The position numbers and the translations under genes were made by a program. Below are positions 26,301 through 36,378 of a DNA stretch of 64,000 nucleotides, piece by piece. The DNA comes from Klebsormidium nitens. Lineage: Eukaryota; Streptophyta; Klebsormidiophyceae; Klebsormidiales; Klebsormidiaceae. Location of the stretch: the NCBI GenBank assembly GCA_000708835.1, contig DF237203.1, forward strand, positions 57,812 through 121,811, in the 5' to 3' direction. The notes below the pieces were generated by a model that saw nothing but the letters and a program-made list of their open reading frames with translations, ran no database searches and was not told the DNA's origin. How positions within the stretch are numbered: position 1 is the stretch's first letter; each line of letters starts with the position of its first letter.

Positions 26301-27262
26301 CCACCCCGGCGCGCACCCCCAGTACGAGGACCCCGCCACAGTAAGCCAGCTGAAAGAACTAGAGGTGGCTGCCACGCCGGACGAGGCGGCGGCGCCGTCG
26401 GAGGACGTGCTGCACCAGTCGGGCCGGCGGTGGCAGATGACGCAGACCGTGCTCCCCAACGCGGCGACCGCGCAGGACGCGCTCTGGGATGACGACCCGG
26501 AGATGTCCGAGTTCCTCCGGCGACAGGTGGGCTAGACGCCCCGCTTGAGGATTGTCCGATATAGTTGGCAAGATATCCCTTTAGTGTCGTGGGTTGTGAA
26601 TTCCGCTGTACGAAATGGCTGCCAAGTTTGGTTGTTACCTAGATGCCAAACGCCCGACAACTGGGCTCAAGGTATTGGAGCCGGAGTCCAATCTCAGACG
26701 CCTGTCCACAGCGGGATGTTAAGCGTCAATGACGAGTTTGGGCGCTCCCAACGAATGGGGGCCAATCACCAGGGACAAGAACCGTGCCGATGTAGAAAGG
26801 ATAAAAGAGGAAACCGTTCCTTTGCTCCCAACATTTGCCTCTCGGTAATGTCCCTATTGAAGTGTAGGGGCTGAAAGGGTGCGGCCATTTCTAAATGTGT
26901 GCTTTGAATCGACCACATGCTGCATAAAGGTGCGAAGGGATTCCTGTTTTGAAGCCTGCCCTTGTCCTGACGGCAAGGTCGCTGTCTTATCCTTGCAGTC
27001 GATGGGTGAGGACTTTGCTCCTCTGCCTTCCTCGTCGCACACAGAGGAAGAGATGCTCATGGCAGCAATCGCTGCCTCGCTTGCGGAGTCGAGTCTCCGA
27101 GATGAATCCGGTGGGGCCCCCATTGAAAAGAAAAACGACAGAGAGGGTGTAGATCAACTGCTTGGGTCAACAGTCGAGAAACCTCTCACAAGCAAACAAG
27201 GTTCTGCAGCTTCGCCACAGAGAATAGAGGTAAAGAACGGTCTCAGCGGCAAACACACGTGA
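23393..27262 (+). CDS. Plant-type alpha/beta hydrolase with C-terminal UIM-like helix
   Basis: Eight exons (23393-23430, 23852-24037, 24282-24503, 24838-25042, 25315-25413, 25853-26026, 26275-26526 and 26999-27262) give 479 residues. The N-terminus MDQLVNFVIRPPRAQYEP is nearly identical to the start of a conserved land-plant family (At3g23540/At4g14290 type), which fixes the start codon. The triad is visible: Ser143 in GRSMG, Asp234 in GHARGDMF and His262 in EGDHNSAR. The oxyanion region is YNHGNSGCR. After the hydrolase domain (to about residue 300) comes a low-complexity acidic linker, then an acidic helix EEEMLMAAIAASLAES (408-423). That helix resembles a ubiquitin-interacting motif, and land-plant homologues carry a comparable helix at this end. 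The substrate is unknown. No signal or transit peptide is seen, so it is probably cytosolic. Confidence 0.93.
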
Positions 27263-28042
27263 TTGATTTGTTAACTGCCTGCATTAGAAGCAATAGAATA
27301 TGTACAGCCGCGGCTGAAGGACTTCCACCGAGAAGGTAACGAGTCTTGAAAGTGCAAGCGCAACTAACATAGCGGACTCTGATCGTGCTCAGTGAGCCTG
27401 CAAGTTGAAACGAACTTGAATGTGTCGAAGACAAGTCACGAGACAACAAGTGCCACCTTCGATTGAGCTTGAAGATACTGCCTAAGTAATGGAAGTCGAA
27501 ACAAGGATCTTCATTGGTGTCCCTATCTCCTCCCGATTCGATTCCTCGATTTGGCCTTGTTCTTATCCAAGGACGACGCTTGTCACGGCCCTGGAGGCAC
27601 GGTTGCATGTTGCTCGGTCGAAAATTACACTGGCCTTTTTGAGTACACGACGGTTTTCATGCTTTCTTGCCTGGGCTGCTCCGACGAGGCTCGCTTTCGG
27701 GGCTTGACCTCGGTTTGACGACCTCATGTGCGCGCGAGACCAGTGAGATTTCTGCAAGGCCCTGAACATTGTTGCCATTGCCAATTCTGCAATGTTGGTT
27801 AGGAGGTTGCATGGTACAGGAACCCGCCGTTGCCCTATTGCATGCTTGTGAGACTCAAGCCTCTCCCCCGAAGCTTCTGGAAAGCTTTCGTTGCACTACG
27901 AGTCTGACGGGTGACATTACGTATATGTATTTATGTTCTCATTGGAACATGTCACAACACTTGCAGCCGCATTATAGATATATGTTAAAAAGAGGATTGA
28001 GTACCGAGACCTCTTGACATTATCAATTGCGTGTTTGAAGCG
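27263..28042. other. Intergenic region upstream of the transposon-like cluster
   Basis: This holds the 3' flank of the alpha/beta hydrolase gene. No gene was recognised; small open frames on both strands have no family similarity. It ends where the 761-bp element begins. Confidence 0.5.
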
Positions 28043-28803
28043 ACACAAGCTACCTAGGGTGGGTACCGGCCGAGTCGATTCTGACTCGATTCGCGACGAT
28101 ATTGTGACTCGGCGAATCAAATTTCGTCAGTAGTACTGGCGGTTCGCGTTACGCCGAGTAACATTTGCGTAACACGAACGGTACAAGTACTTTGAATTTT
28201 CCGCTCGGCCGTGACGCAGTGTGATAGAATCGTAAGATAGTGTTATGATTTACACTTTCAAAGAAGCAACAAAATAGCGCACACAGGTGAGGCTTATGCA
28301 GCATGTAGGATCCTTTGACAAGCATAAAAAGATGTTGTGAGAGCGTCACTAGGTGTTGTTTGAAGCCCCAAGTGTTTGTTTTGTTGAGGACAAATCTGAA
28401 GAAAGAGCATACGAGGCGCAAAGTTGGCCGCCATTGTTGGTTTTCAAAAAGCGCCTTCTGTTACACTTCTCTTTCGAGTCTCTGCACTTCTCTTTCAGCC
28501 TAGGTACCGCGGTACTCTTCCGTGGTCCAAGTCGGAACTCCCGACCGAGACCATAAAATTTGAATTCTCGGGACCCGCAGACTCGATCCACGCGCGACGG
28601 TACCGTACCACCGAATTTTACGCATGTGTCAGTCGGCCGACGTGTCAGAAAAATTCCAATTCATGAACTCCGACCGGATTCTCAAGTACCGCCGAGTACA
28701 TTCGTAAGTACCGCGTACAAAATTCGTCGCGACGCGTGACACCGGTGAATCAAATTCGTGACTCAATCGTCGCGCGATCGATACCGTCGATACCCACCCT
28801 AGG
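28043..28803 (+). mobile_element. 761-bp non-autonomous DNA-transposon-like element, copy 1
   Basis: The element begins ACACAAGCTACCTAGGGTGGGTAC and ends TACCCACCCTAGG, so CCTAGGGTGGGTA is an inverted terminal repeat (13 bp perfect). It has no transposase frame. Subterminal parts are rich in CGGTAC/GTACCG words and TTGACTCG-like motifs, and the centre has GAGGACAAATC and GGTACCGCGGTAC blocks. A second copy of the same length lies inverted at 44361-45121, similar from end to end. The right end here lacks the outer TAGCTTGT seen in copy 2, so it is slightly truncated or diverged. No clear target-site duplication was found. Confidence 0.8.
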
Positions 28804-28891
28804 TTATATAATATTGTTATATCATTGATATTGTTATTATTGGTTGCTTGTGGACGAGAGGAGTCTATATATATTACACAATCTACCTATT

Positions 28892-29173
28892 CTACCGTAC
28901 TGGCCAACCCCATTCGCACAACCCCCTTACGAATAATTATTTTTTCGACTTTTTGATTTCGCACCGGGCGTTTGACAGTTTTCAGGTTTTCGCAGCGGGG
29001 GCGTTATATGTGCTAAAAAGGCCATTCCCCAGCCAATCTGGCGGAGAATCTGTTTCACCGAATTACTTTCTAGTTTCGCGAGTTCGCACCAGGCCTTCGA
29101 GAATATCCGAATTTATCCGCACTGGGCTGAATATAAATATTTTTGGTGCGAATGGGGTTGGCCAGTACGGTAG
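28892..29173. mobile_element. Small MITE with 28-bp perfect terminal inverted repeats
   Basis: Positions 28892-28919 (CTACCGTACTGGCCAACCCC, then ATTCGCAC) and 29146-29173 are exact reverse complements over 28 nt. They bound a 282-bp, AT-rich, non-coding segment. The TA within the outer CTA/TAG could be a TA target-site duplication, which would suit a Tc1/mariner (Stowaway-like) origin; that class is inference. The element lies only 88 bp from the 761-bp element, suggesting an insertion-tolerant spot. Confidence 0.8.
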
Positions 29174-29345
29174 TAGTATCCTTGAACGACATTCGTTCGG
29201 AGCGTGGCCTCAGTGCTAGCTCTTCAATGAAGTAGGTATAAACCCTGCCAAGCGGAGGCCAAGCCTGAAGCAAACCATGACTGTCCGGGCGAGCTTGAGT
29301 AGGCCGCCCGGCCAGCCGGTCAATGATGCCAACTCATGAGTGTGC

Positions 29346-29391
29346 CAGCTCACGTGCGTGCCAACGCACTGCGCGGCACGCACGTGAGCTG
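29346..29391. repeat. Perfect 17-bp hairpin with a G-box in each arm
   Basis: CAGCTCACGTGCGTGCC (29346-29362) and GGCACGCACGTGAGCTG (29375-29391) are exact reverse complements separated by a 12-nt loop. Each arm contains CACGTG, the G-box bound by plant bHLH and bZIP factors. It stands 79 bp before the small open frame at 29470 and about 460 bp before the ATG at 29854. It could act as a paired regulatory site, as RNA structure, or be the remnant of an inverted insertion. Confidence 0.75.
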
Positions 29392-29469
29392 ACACCGACG
29401 AGCGTGTAGCCGGCTTGAGGCCAACTCAATATCTTTGTTGACGTCACAAGAAGCGACTTTGGGCCGTGG

Positions 29470-29760
29470 ATGGAGTCCCATCGATGGTTCAAGATTTTCG
29501 AGCCAAGTCAGCACATGTGCTTTGGAAGTCGGACCAATCAGAAACTGGGATTTCATGTCGATCCGAACACAGTGGTGCTTCGTGCCATGCTGGTGCACGC
29601 TTTGGAGATGGAGAAGCCTCAGAAGGGGATCACGGCATTGCGATCCACAGCTCAGCTGCTGCTCGAGGAACTCGAGGAAGTCGCCGTTTTGACAAACGCA
29701 GAACACAATTGGAAAGCTGAAGCTCTGACCCACCTCATCTTTCCTAGCATTTGCGCTTGA
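29470..29760 (+). CDS. Small hypothetical protein, 96 residues, single exon (tentative)
   Basis: An uninterrupted ATG-to-TGA frame encodes MESHRWFKIFEPSQHMCF and continues through a likely amphipathic helix rich in Leu and Glu (AQLLLEELEEVAVL). No family was recognised. It lies 93 bp upstream of another start codon in the same direction, so it may be a separate small gene, an upstream ORF, or chance. An overlapping open frame exists on the minus strand. No introns or signal peptide are visible. Confidence 0.3.
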   Translation: MESHRWFKIFEPSQHMCFGSRTNQKLGFHVDPNTVVLRAMLVHALEMEKPQKGITALRSTAQLLLEELEEVAVLTNAEHNWKAEALTHLIFPSICA

Positions 29761-29853
29761 CCTTTCCATTGTGTTCGCATTCTCTCATCTGCGACATTTG
29801 TTTGCAAAAAGCTGATCTTCCAGCTGCAAGGACCGTTGATACTACCCACAATC

Positions 29854-30778
29854 ATGGCTCCTCGATTTGACCGGCTGCCCTCCTTTGAGGCGGCGCAGAT
29901 TATCTACGTCCATGAGGACGCCGTCTGCGATTTGGAGCTGCCTGCATCGCCAATGTGGTGAGCAGCGCATTCACCTCTGTCTTGCCACATTCAACACGAG
30001 TCTTTGTGCCAGGTTTGGCTTACATTTGGTCTAAATATGAATGTGCCATTCGAAACCTTCTTGCATAGTCTAAGTCAGGGGCACTTGAAATGCTGCGCTT
30101 TCTCTTCTTTGTTTCTTATGTAGCTGCTGAGCTAGCTGATGGAGCTGACTACTTGGCCAGCACTGCCAGGCTGATAAACATGCCATGTTGTGTCAATGCC
30201 AGGGTGGACCTTCGGGGGCTGTGCCACACATCGCTGTTTGATGCCGCTGAAGATACAGCAGAGAAGGCCCAGCCATCGGCAGAGCAAACAACCAAGGCGG
30301 AGAGGGGTGAGGACTGAGAACACTGTGAAAGTGCAACAGATTGGCTCTGAAAACCAGATCACTTGTTTCAAGAACAGAGGTTCTTTTGGGAAGGTCTTGA
30401 TATTCTTAGAACCACTACTGCAGATGGTCATTACATTCTTGGTTGGCGGGATAGGTTAGGTGGTTTGTGCTTCAAGAGAGTCGCCACTGTATTTGCCCCC
30501 ACAAGACATGTCGATGTGCCAGACGAATGAAAAGTCCCTTTGAGCATCTCTGTCTGCTTTGCTATTAGACTGTTGCGTCAGGAAGTCCTGATTCTGGAAA
30601 AGCAAGTCGTGATTAGAAGTTTAATCTCCCCAATTTGTGCCCCTTGCTGACCAGCAACGTAACTACTCATTATCTTCTCTTTGGTTCAGAAGCTCTGCTG
30701 CACCATCTGGGAGGGCAGCGGATGGGGGGCGAATTTGAGAGGAAACCCAAGGTAAGGTACAGTTCTGCTGCACATTGA
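29854..30778 (+). CDS. Unidentified small protein gene, about 125 residues, exon join unresolved
   Basis: Three coding blocks look real. Block 1 (29854-29957) runs from ATG with MAPRFDRLPSFEAAQIIYVH to a GTGAGC donor. Block 2 (about 30,132-30306) encodes DGADYLASTARLINMPCC and ends at a GTGAGG donor in phase 1. Block 3 (30690-30778) starts after TTGGTTCAG, joins block 2 cleanly to read EALLHHLGGQRMGGEFERKP, and ends at TGA. The join between blocks 1 and 2 does not keep phase with any AG seen before block 2, so an extra exon, a different donor or a shifted start is missing. The short hydrophilic product is not recognised. Confidence 0.45.
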
Positions 30779-32786
30779 CCCGGCCTCAGCACTGCATATC
30801 ACGTGTCCTTTTCAATTCTTTAGAATGTGGATTAGTAAGGAGGATTCAAGGAAGCTAGCTCCATTCTTTCAAATTGAGGGTCCTGCACAGATCCTACTTT
30901 CGTATCATGTGAGACGAAATGATTTGGTATGCTTTTCAAGAAGAGGTGCATCCTGGTTCTATGTAGGAGAAGTCGATCTGCGTGTTCATTCTGCATTGCA
31001 AGCCCGAATTGAGTGGTTTTCATGGTTGCAAATTGCATCAAATTAGGCCAATAAGGTGTGCTTTATTTGGAGAAAGGACCAGTTGGGAGGACATGAAGTG
31101 CACGTCTTAGAAGGATGATATCACTGCGTATGGTGCAGGCCAGTCGTGAGCAGCCCCTGCGGTGCAACATGATGCCGCGGCGTGTGCACCATAACTTGCA
31201 GCAGCCCAGAGCAGTGTATTAAACGCCCCCCAACCAAGCATCTGAATGGGACGCGCCCATACATCACCAGATGTGCAAGGTCAGGTGTCAGGGAGGCGCC
31301 CCTTGTGTTTACTTTAATCGAGTAGTCAAGCATAGCTGTTGGTCCAGAACAGCTAGTACTAAGTTGTAAGACATGCAAGAGTCAAGCATGGAAGGTCAAT
31401 GTACATACACAAGGGTTCACTTGCACTAACCACGGAAGACAGGGTTTTACGTCCAGTTTGTAAAGTATATAACGATTGGAAGTTTTCAGACTGAAGTTGG
31501 ACACGTTTTGGGCAATCTCACTTGGTGTACACTTGGAGATACCAGTCGAGTGCAGGTGCAGGCCTGTCACGAGTCTATGAACAGAGGTCGAAGACAGTGC
31601 ACTAATTGATGCGCACCCAATGTGCAACGATGTATTATCTCTGAAGGGCTCTCGTTGGGGGCCTCAAAAGTGCACAAAAGCTTCGCAGCCACAAGTTTCG
31701 TACTCAAAACGAGATATGCCACCCAACCTGCCGGGCCGCAGCCTGAAAGAGACACCCTTAATTGTCCAAATTATTAAGATGGAGCTTTGGAGTGTGAGTC
31801 TTCGTTGAGGGATGAAGCTCTGCCGAGTACAGAGGCGGCCCTGATAGTACGTTTGATGATTGTGAACGGTACGAGCGCAGTTTAGCGGCAGTGCATGGGC
31901 TTTTACTGTACGTTATGGCGGTAAACTGCCTCCTGCAGATGCCGCAGTGCTTGCAGCCCGTCTGGACTGGCATAAAGACACTCGTTCTGATGCGGCTTGC
32001 GATCATCCCGGAGGTCGCACGTTTGAATGACAATGCTACGAAGCCGACTGGCCGGCCAGATGGTTGCCTTCTGCTGGGGTTGACTCCGAAGTGATAAGCA
32101 TCCAACATGCTTTCTATTTACAGGTATAGCGCCCGCACATGACCTGGCAGCTTCACTTAGGTGTTAAGCGACCATCCATGAACGCATTCCGGACATTGAA
32201 AGAAACCAACCCTTCTATGGAATTTGCAGAATCTGCGGGCCCTCAGTCTCAGATGGTGATCGCAAGCAGTGGTCAAGGATCACAGGCATCACAGGATTGT
32301 GCCGCCGCTACAAAGCTGAACAGTCACTGCAAGTCACGAGTTGTATTGAATGCAGTTCCCCCTGTACCTAAAAGAGTCTGATGCAGATCGTATTGGTTGT
32401 GAGGGCACACATCCAAGCCCTCCCAAAAACACAATTGAGGAGTCTGCTCAAATCTAAGAGCGGTCACTCACCGTTTAAGCAATCTACTTCTAACCTGGCG
32501 CTTGCGCGCGCTGCACGTGGTTCGACTCTACCTACATAGGCCAATGAGCCCTTCCAGTTTCAGCATAATATGTCGACAGCATAATATGTCGTCAACTCGA
32601 AACGACAGGCCTGCCTTGTTGGCCACAGCTATTAGCATAGCCTTGACACTTCTGATTTGGACATTCTCCTCTACCTCCTTGATCTGTATTTGCGTTGCCC
32701 GTCCTAAACCGATCGTCCTACTGTAAGTCCTCCTTCCTACCAATGTTACCTATCAACTCGTTGCTTCGTCAGGTCTCGCCTGGCGG
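30779..32786. other. 2-kb convergent intergenic stretch
   Basis: This lies between the small unidentified gene (+) and the 3' end of the PP2C gene (-). There are several short open frames on both strands (for example 31758-32108 on the minus strand) but none has a family signature or convincing splice structure. It is probably UTR and spacer sequence. Confidence 0.45.
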
Positions 32787-35700
32787 CTACCGTTTGCTTA
32801 ACTCGTGCTCAGGACACCGGAACTGGGACCCCGCCCGAACCGACACATCCGCTAGATTCTCGCGCAGCCCCACCATCTGACGGCCACAAATCGTGCAGAA
32901 TGTTCCTGGACCATGGATGGATCCCCCTGTCCTTTCACCATCGGTAGGGTCTGGTTGAATGAGGTCCTGATCTTGCAACACGTTTGGAAAATCAAGTATG
33001 GGTGACACAGACAGGTTGGGGGAACTTCCCAACTGCACTAACGAGCCGCTACTGGCGTTTCCCAGGCTGCGCTTCTTTACAAAACCGAGGAAACTCCGGG
33101 ACTTAGGCATCCTAGGGACGGGCCCTTGCGTGTCGCTGTTGTTAGCGTCTGGAGGGAACAGGTCAACGACAAGACAGGTAATGTCGTCCCGCAGGCCCTT
33201 TGACTCGATCGCTTTCTGCACGAGAAGGCCGGAAGCATCCGTCAGATGGCAAGCACGTCTTGCAGGAGCGGCACCTGCCCTACATTAGAACGTGGTCGCC
33301 ATATAGATCGCCATTAGAACAGAGATAGAACCCGTTGTTACACGCGACGACCGAAGAACGCAGTCGCCGTCAGATGATAGCTATTTAAGAACGCACAGAT
33401 TGGATGATTGCCGCCCCACCCCAGTACTTTTCCGCACCACAAAGCGAAGTAAGAACTCAAACTTGTCCTCAGCATGCTGGCCTCAAAAGTGTTTGAAGCT
33501 GCATACAGAGCGGGAGCTTGCTTTGTTTCTATTCAACAGCCTCCCCCACTCACTTTGACCAGATGTCTTGCTGCTTCTTGCGCCGGCTTGCCACGACATG
33601 TTTGAGCTGCTTTGTCGTTACCAATCGCATCCCATAGCCCATCTGACGCAATGATTATCCGTCCTGAGAGCGAGAGAAGCGGTGTAAGGCACCACTAAAC
33701 AGGCTAGCAAAGAAGCATATCGCATTTTGGACAACTGGCAACTTCTAGATCCTATGGGAGTTCGATTCCGAGTGGCTTGCGGCGACGCGCAAAAAATGAA
33801 CTCGTCACAGCTCTCTTTATGAAATTGGCACTTTCAGCGTTCCAAAGGTGACATCTTGGGAGCTTGGCTGCAGGGCGGACAAGTTCGATGACGTGCACTT
33901 TTACCACACTGGATCCAAGGGTGCTCCTCCCAACAAAACCGAATATCTGTGACCGCTCACTGTGAAAGACACTCTGCTGCAAGTTTCTTTCTGGAAACAA
34001 GCAAAGATGCTGTCACCGAAGGCATCAGTCTTCGATGGAGTCATAAGCTTCTTATATTACCCCTGCAATCGGAGCCATCGTCAAGGGCTGCCGCTGTACC
34101 AGAAGGCTTCCGCTGGTTGCTCAACATTTTTAGTATTCCTATGCACGAGGCATTGCTCTTCTGAAGGGTTATCTCGGACCATACGGGAATATCGTTGATC
34201 AAGGAAACTCATTGCAACTGCCTGCAGACGCAGGTGTGAGAAGCTGTGCAGCTCACCCCCGCAGCGCGGAACCTCCACCTGGCGCACATGCGGGACGGCA
34301 ATAATGGACGGCCCCACGTCCCTGTCGCCAATGGAGCGTGTCACGCACAGCCCCCCCGGCCAGCACCGCAGTGGGCCCACCTGGATGCCGTCGCGGGTTC
34401 TCAGCCGGCCCACACTGCACCCCTCCGATTCGACGCGCTTCACCCTGGGGGGGACACAAGCAGCCAGGTAAGTTGCAGAACAGACTTACAGCTAGGGTCG
34501 CTTTAATTTGTCAAGACCTGCAATTTGTGTAAGCACTACTGGCCTCTCTGACCAGTAGAATCCAAGACCGCTAACATCCAGGAACGTACCCGGGGAGCAC
34601 TTAGTAGAGCTGTCGAGAGGATCATCTATCCTCTCTGAAACTTTCGGGGTCCATCTCAGCAATAAGGGTCGCTCACTCCTCGATGGACGTCTCCAGGCGG
34701 TGGTCAACTGTCAGCGGCACGATGCCGCCATTTTGAGAATCCAGGATCGCCCGCGAGTCCCCAACCCCGCCCACAGTGACGGTCCACCCGTCAATTACCA
34801 CCACAGTGGCAGTGGTTCCAGAGGCCTCGCCTGTGATAGGGCACCAGTAAACAGTTCACTGGCAAAGCAGGAAGGTTGCCTTGGCCAAGGTGACATGACT
34901 ACAGAAGTTTGGTCGGCTGGGGGGTAAAGTGTTTGACAAACAATTAGGGCGGCTGCAGAAGAAATGTAACCAGTTTGAAAAGCCTTTTGCAAAGCTTGGC
35001 CTTGTCTTCAGCATGATGAGTTGGAAGCATCCGTCACAGTCTTCAAATGAATGTGTCAAGTGATCAAGCGCCATTTGAAATAATGGCACATTACCAAGCA
35101 AACCAGGAAAGTGACATGACCAGTTACCCCCCATGGTCGTGACTCACCTTGCGGTAGGCTAGCATCACACTGTTCAAACGCCTGGGCCATGGCGCGTGGC
35201 AGCTGGTTCAAAAAGTCTGCCTGAGTGGCGCCTCCAGGACAGTGTTGTTGCACCATCTCCAGCAGCCGCTCACGCGCCAGCTCAGCAGCGCCCAGCCCAT
35301 TATGGCCATCAAACAACTAGTGGAGGGCAAGATAAAAGTAAGTTAGGAGTGGGGGAAGGAGAGTGGCTTCTTTTGGAAATGAGCGATAAGACCTTGATGA
35401 AACACGTTGATACATCTCTGACAATGTACGGACAGAAAAGGCAGGTCACTAGGCCCACATTGCATTCACCAGTGGTGGTCATTGACAGAGTCTTTCAAGG
35501 CCACTCTCCTATACACTTTGTATCTCTCCCCAAGCAAAGCGTATGCTGCTGGTGGCAGCATTGCTACCAATGCTGCCATTGAAGTAGTCCTGACTGCCAG
35601 GACGCATTTCCGGACGTTCCCCAGCGCCACTCAGCAGTGGTTGGACAGGACTTACACAGAAGCAGCTGACGTCCCTGCCGCCCAGCTTGAACGCTTCCTC

Positions 35701-35886
35701 CACAAGCACCAAGTCCTCCCCTTTCTTCACTTGCTTGCACTCCCCATGCCGCAGCACGGGCCTTAATGCTTCCTCCTCAAGGTCTAAGGCAGCCATCCCG
35801 CCCTCCTCAGAGTCACCATCACCGTCAGAAAACTCATCTGAAGCATCTCTGTAAGAATGCAGGGGGGGGCTCCAAACTTCGGCCAT
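32787..35886 (-). CDS. PP2C: Protein phosphatase 2C (PPM family) with C-terminal Cys-rich tail
   Basis: This is a Mg/Mn-dependent Ser/Thr phosphatase. Six exons (35656-35886, 35148-35316, 34677-34830, 34257-34444, 33554-33663 and 32787-33215) give 426 residues. The metal-binding blocks are KKGED, FDGHNG (Asp80), ASDGLWD (Asp255) and GLRDDIT (Asp294/295), together with GDSRAILD, the VDHRL block and GPLRCWPGGLCVTRSIGD. The last motif places it with the Arabidopsis At1g47380/At3g63320-type clade. After the catalytic domain comes a Ser-rich linker and a tail with FCTIC and, further on, FRCPEH. These CxxC and CxxH pairs are reminiscent of the CTIC segment in land-plant members and could bind metal. 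The start is ATG 35886; the upstream frame is closed by a stop. The N-terminus is acidic and Asp/Glu rich. Substrates are unknown. Confidence 0.93.
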
Positions 35887-36378
35887 GGAGGGGGGCACCA
35901 AACATCAGCACCCAAGCCCCACCACTGCCTAAACAGCTCCTAACAGGCAGTCCGGAGCAGCTGCATTGTAATCTGTATAGGTAGAAAGCTTGCGAGTCGC
36001 AGTATACCTAGTGCTGCCCTGGAAGAGCAAGGTGGTAAATCGTGCTGACGTTGGACAATGGGGCACAGCATTGAAGTTTAGCGAGGTCCCATGGGCATAT
36101 GCCAAGCCGCCTTCGAGGCAAGCTGACAGTGAGAGATTCCTGCCTTATATGCACTGCTCCTTGGCTTATGCAGTCATTGTGCACCGCCAGTCTGCACTTT
36201 TATATACAGATTGTGTGAACGATGTTGACATGGATTTCAGATACCTATATAAGCGCCTGCTTTCGGCGCCTAATCACCTTGCCCTTATGCCCTTTTGCCA
36301 GGGCGATCAGTTTCTGTCGCTGTGCAGCACAGCTGATCAAGATTCAAGGCCGGACGCAAGCTTCCGTCTGTTTGCCCA
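35887..36378. promoter_or_regulatory. Divergent promoter region between PP2C and the TPR gene
   Basis: About 490 bp separate the PP2C start (-) from the earliest ATG of the TPR gene (+); the gap grows to 657 or 780 bp if a later ATG is used. The region must hold both promoters. No specific element was identified. Confidence 0.45.

Noticed and set aside
31758-32108. 116-residue minus-strand open frame
   Set aside because: It has an ATG start but no family similarity, no splice partners and a position in a convergent 3' region, so it is not supported.
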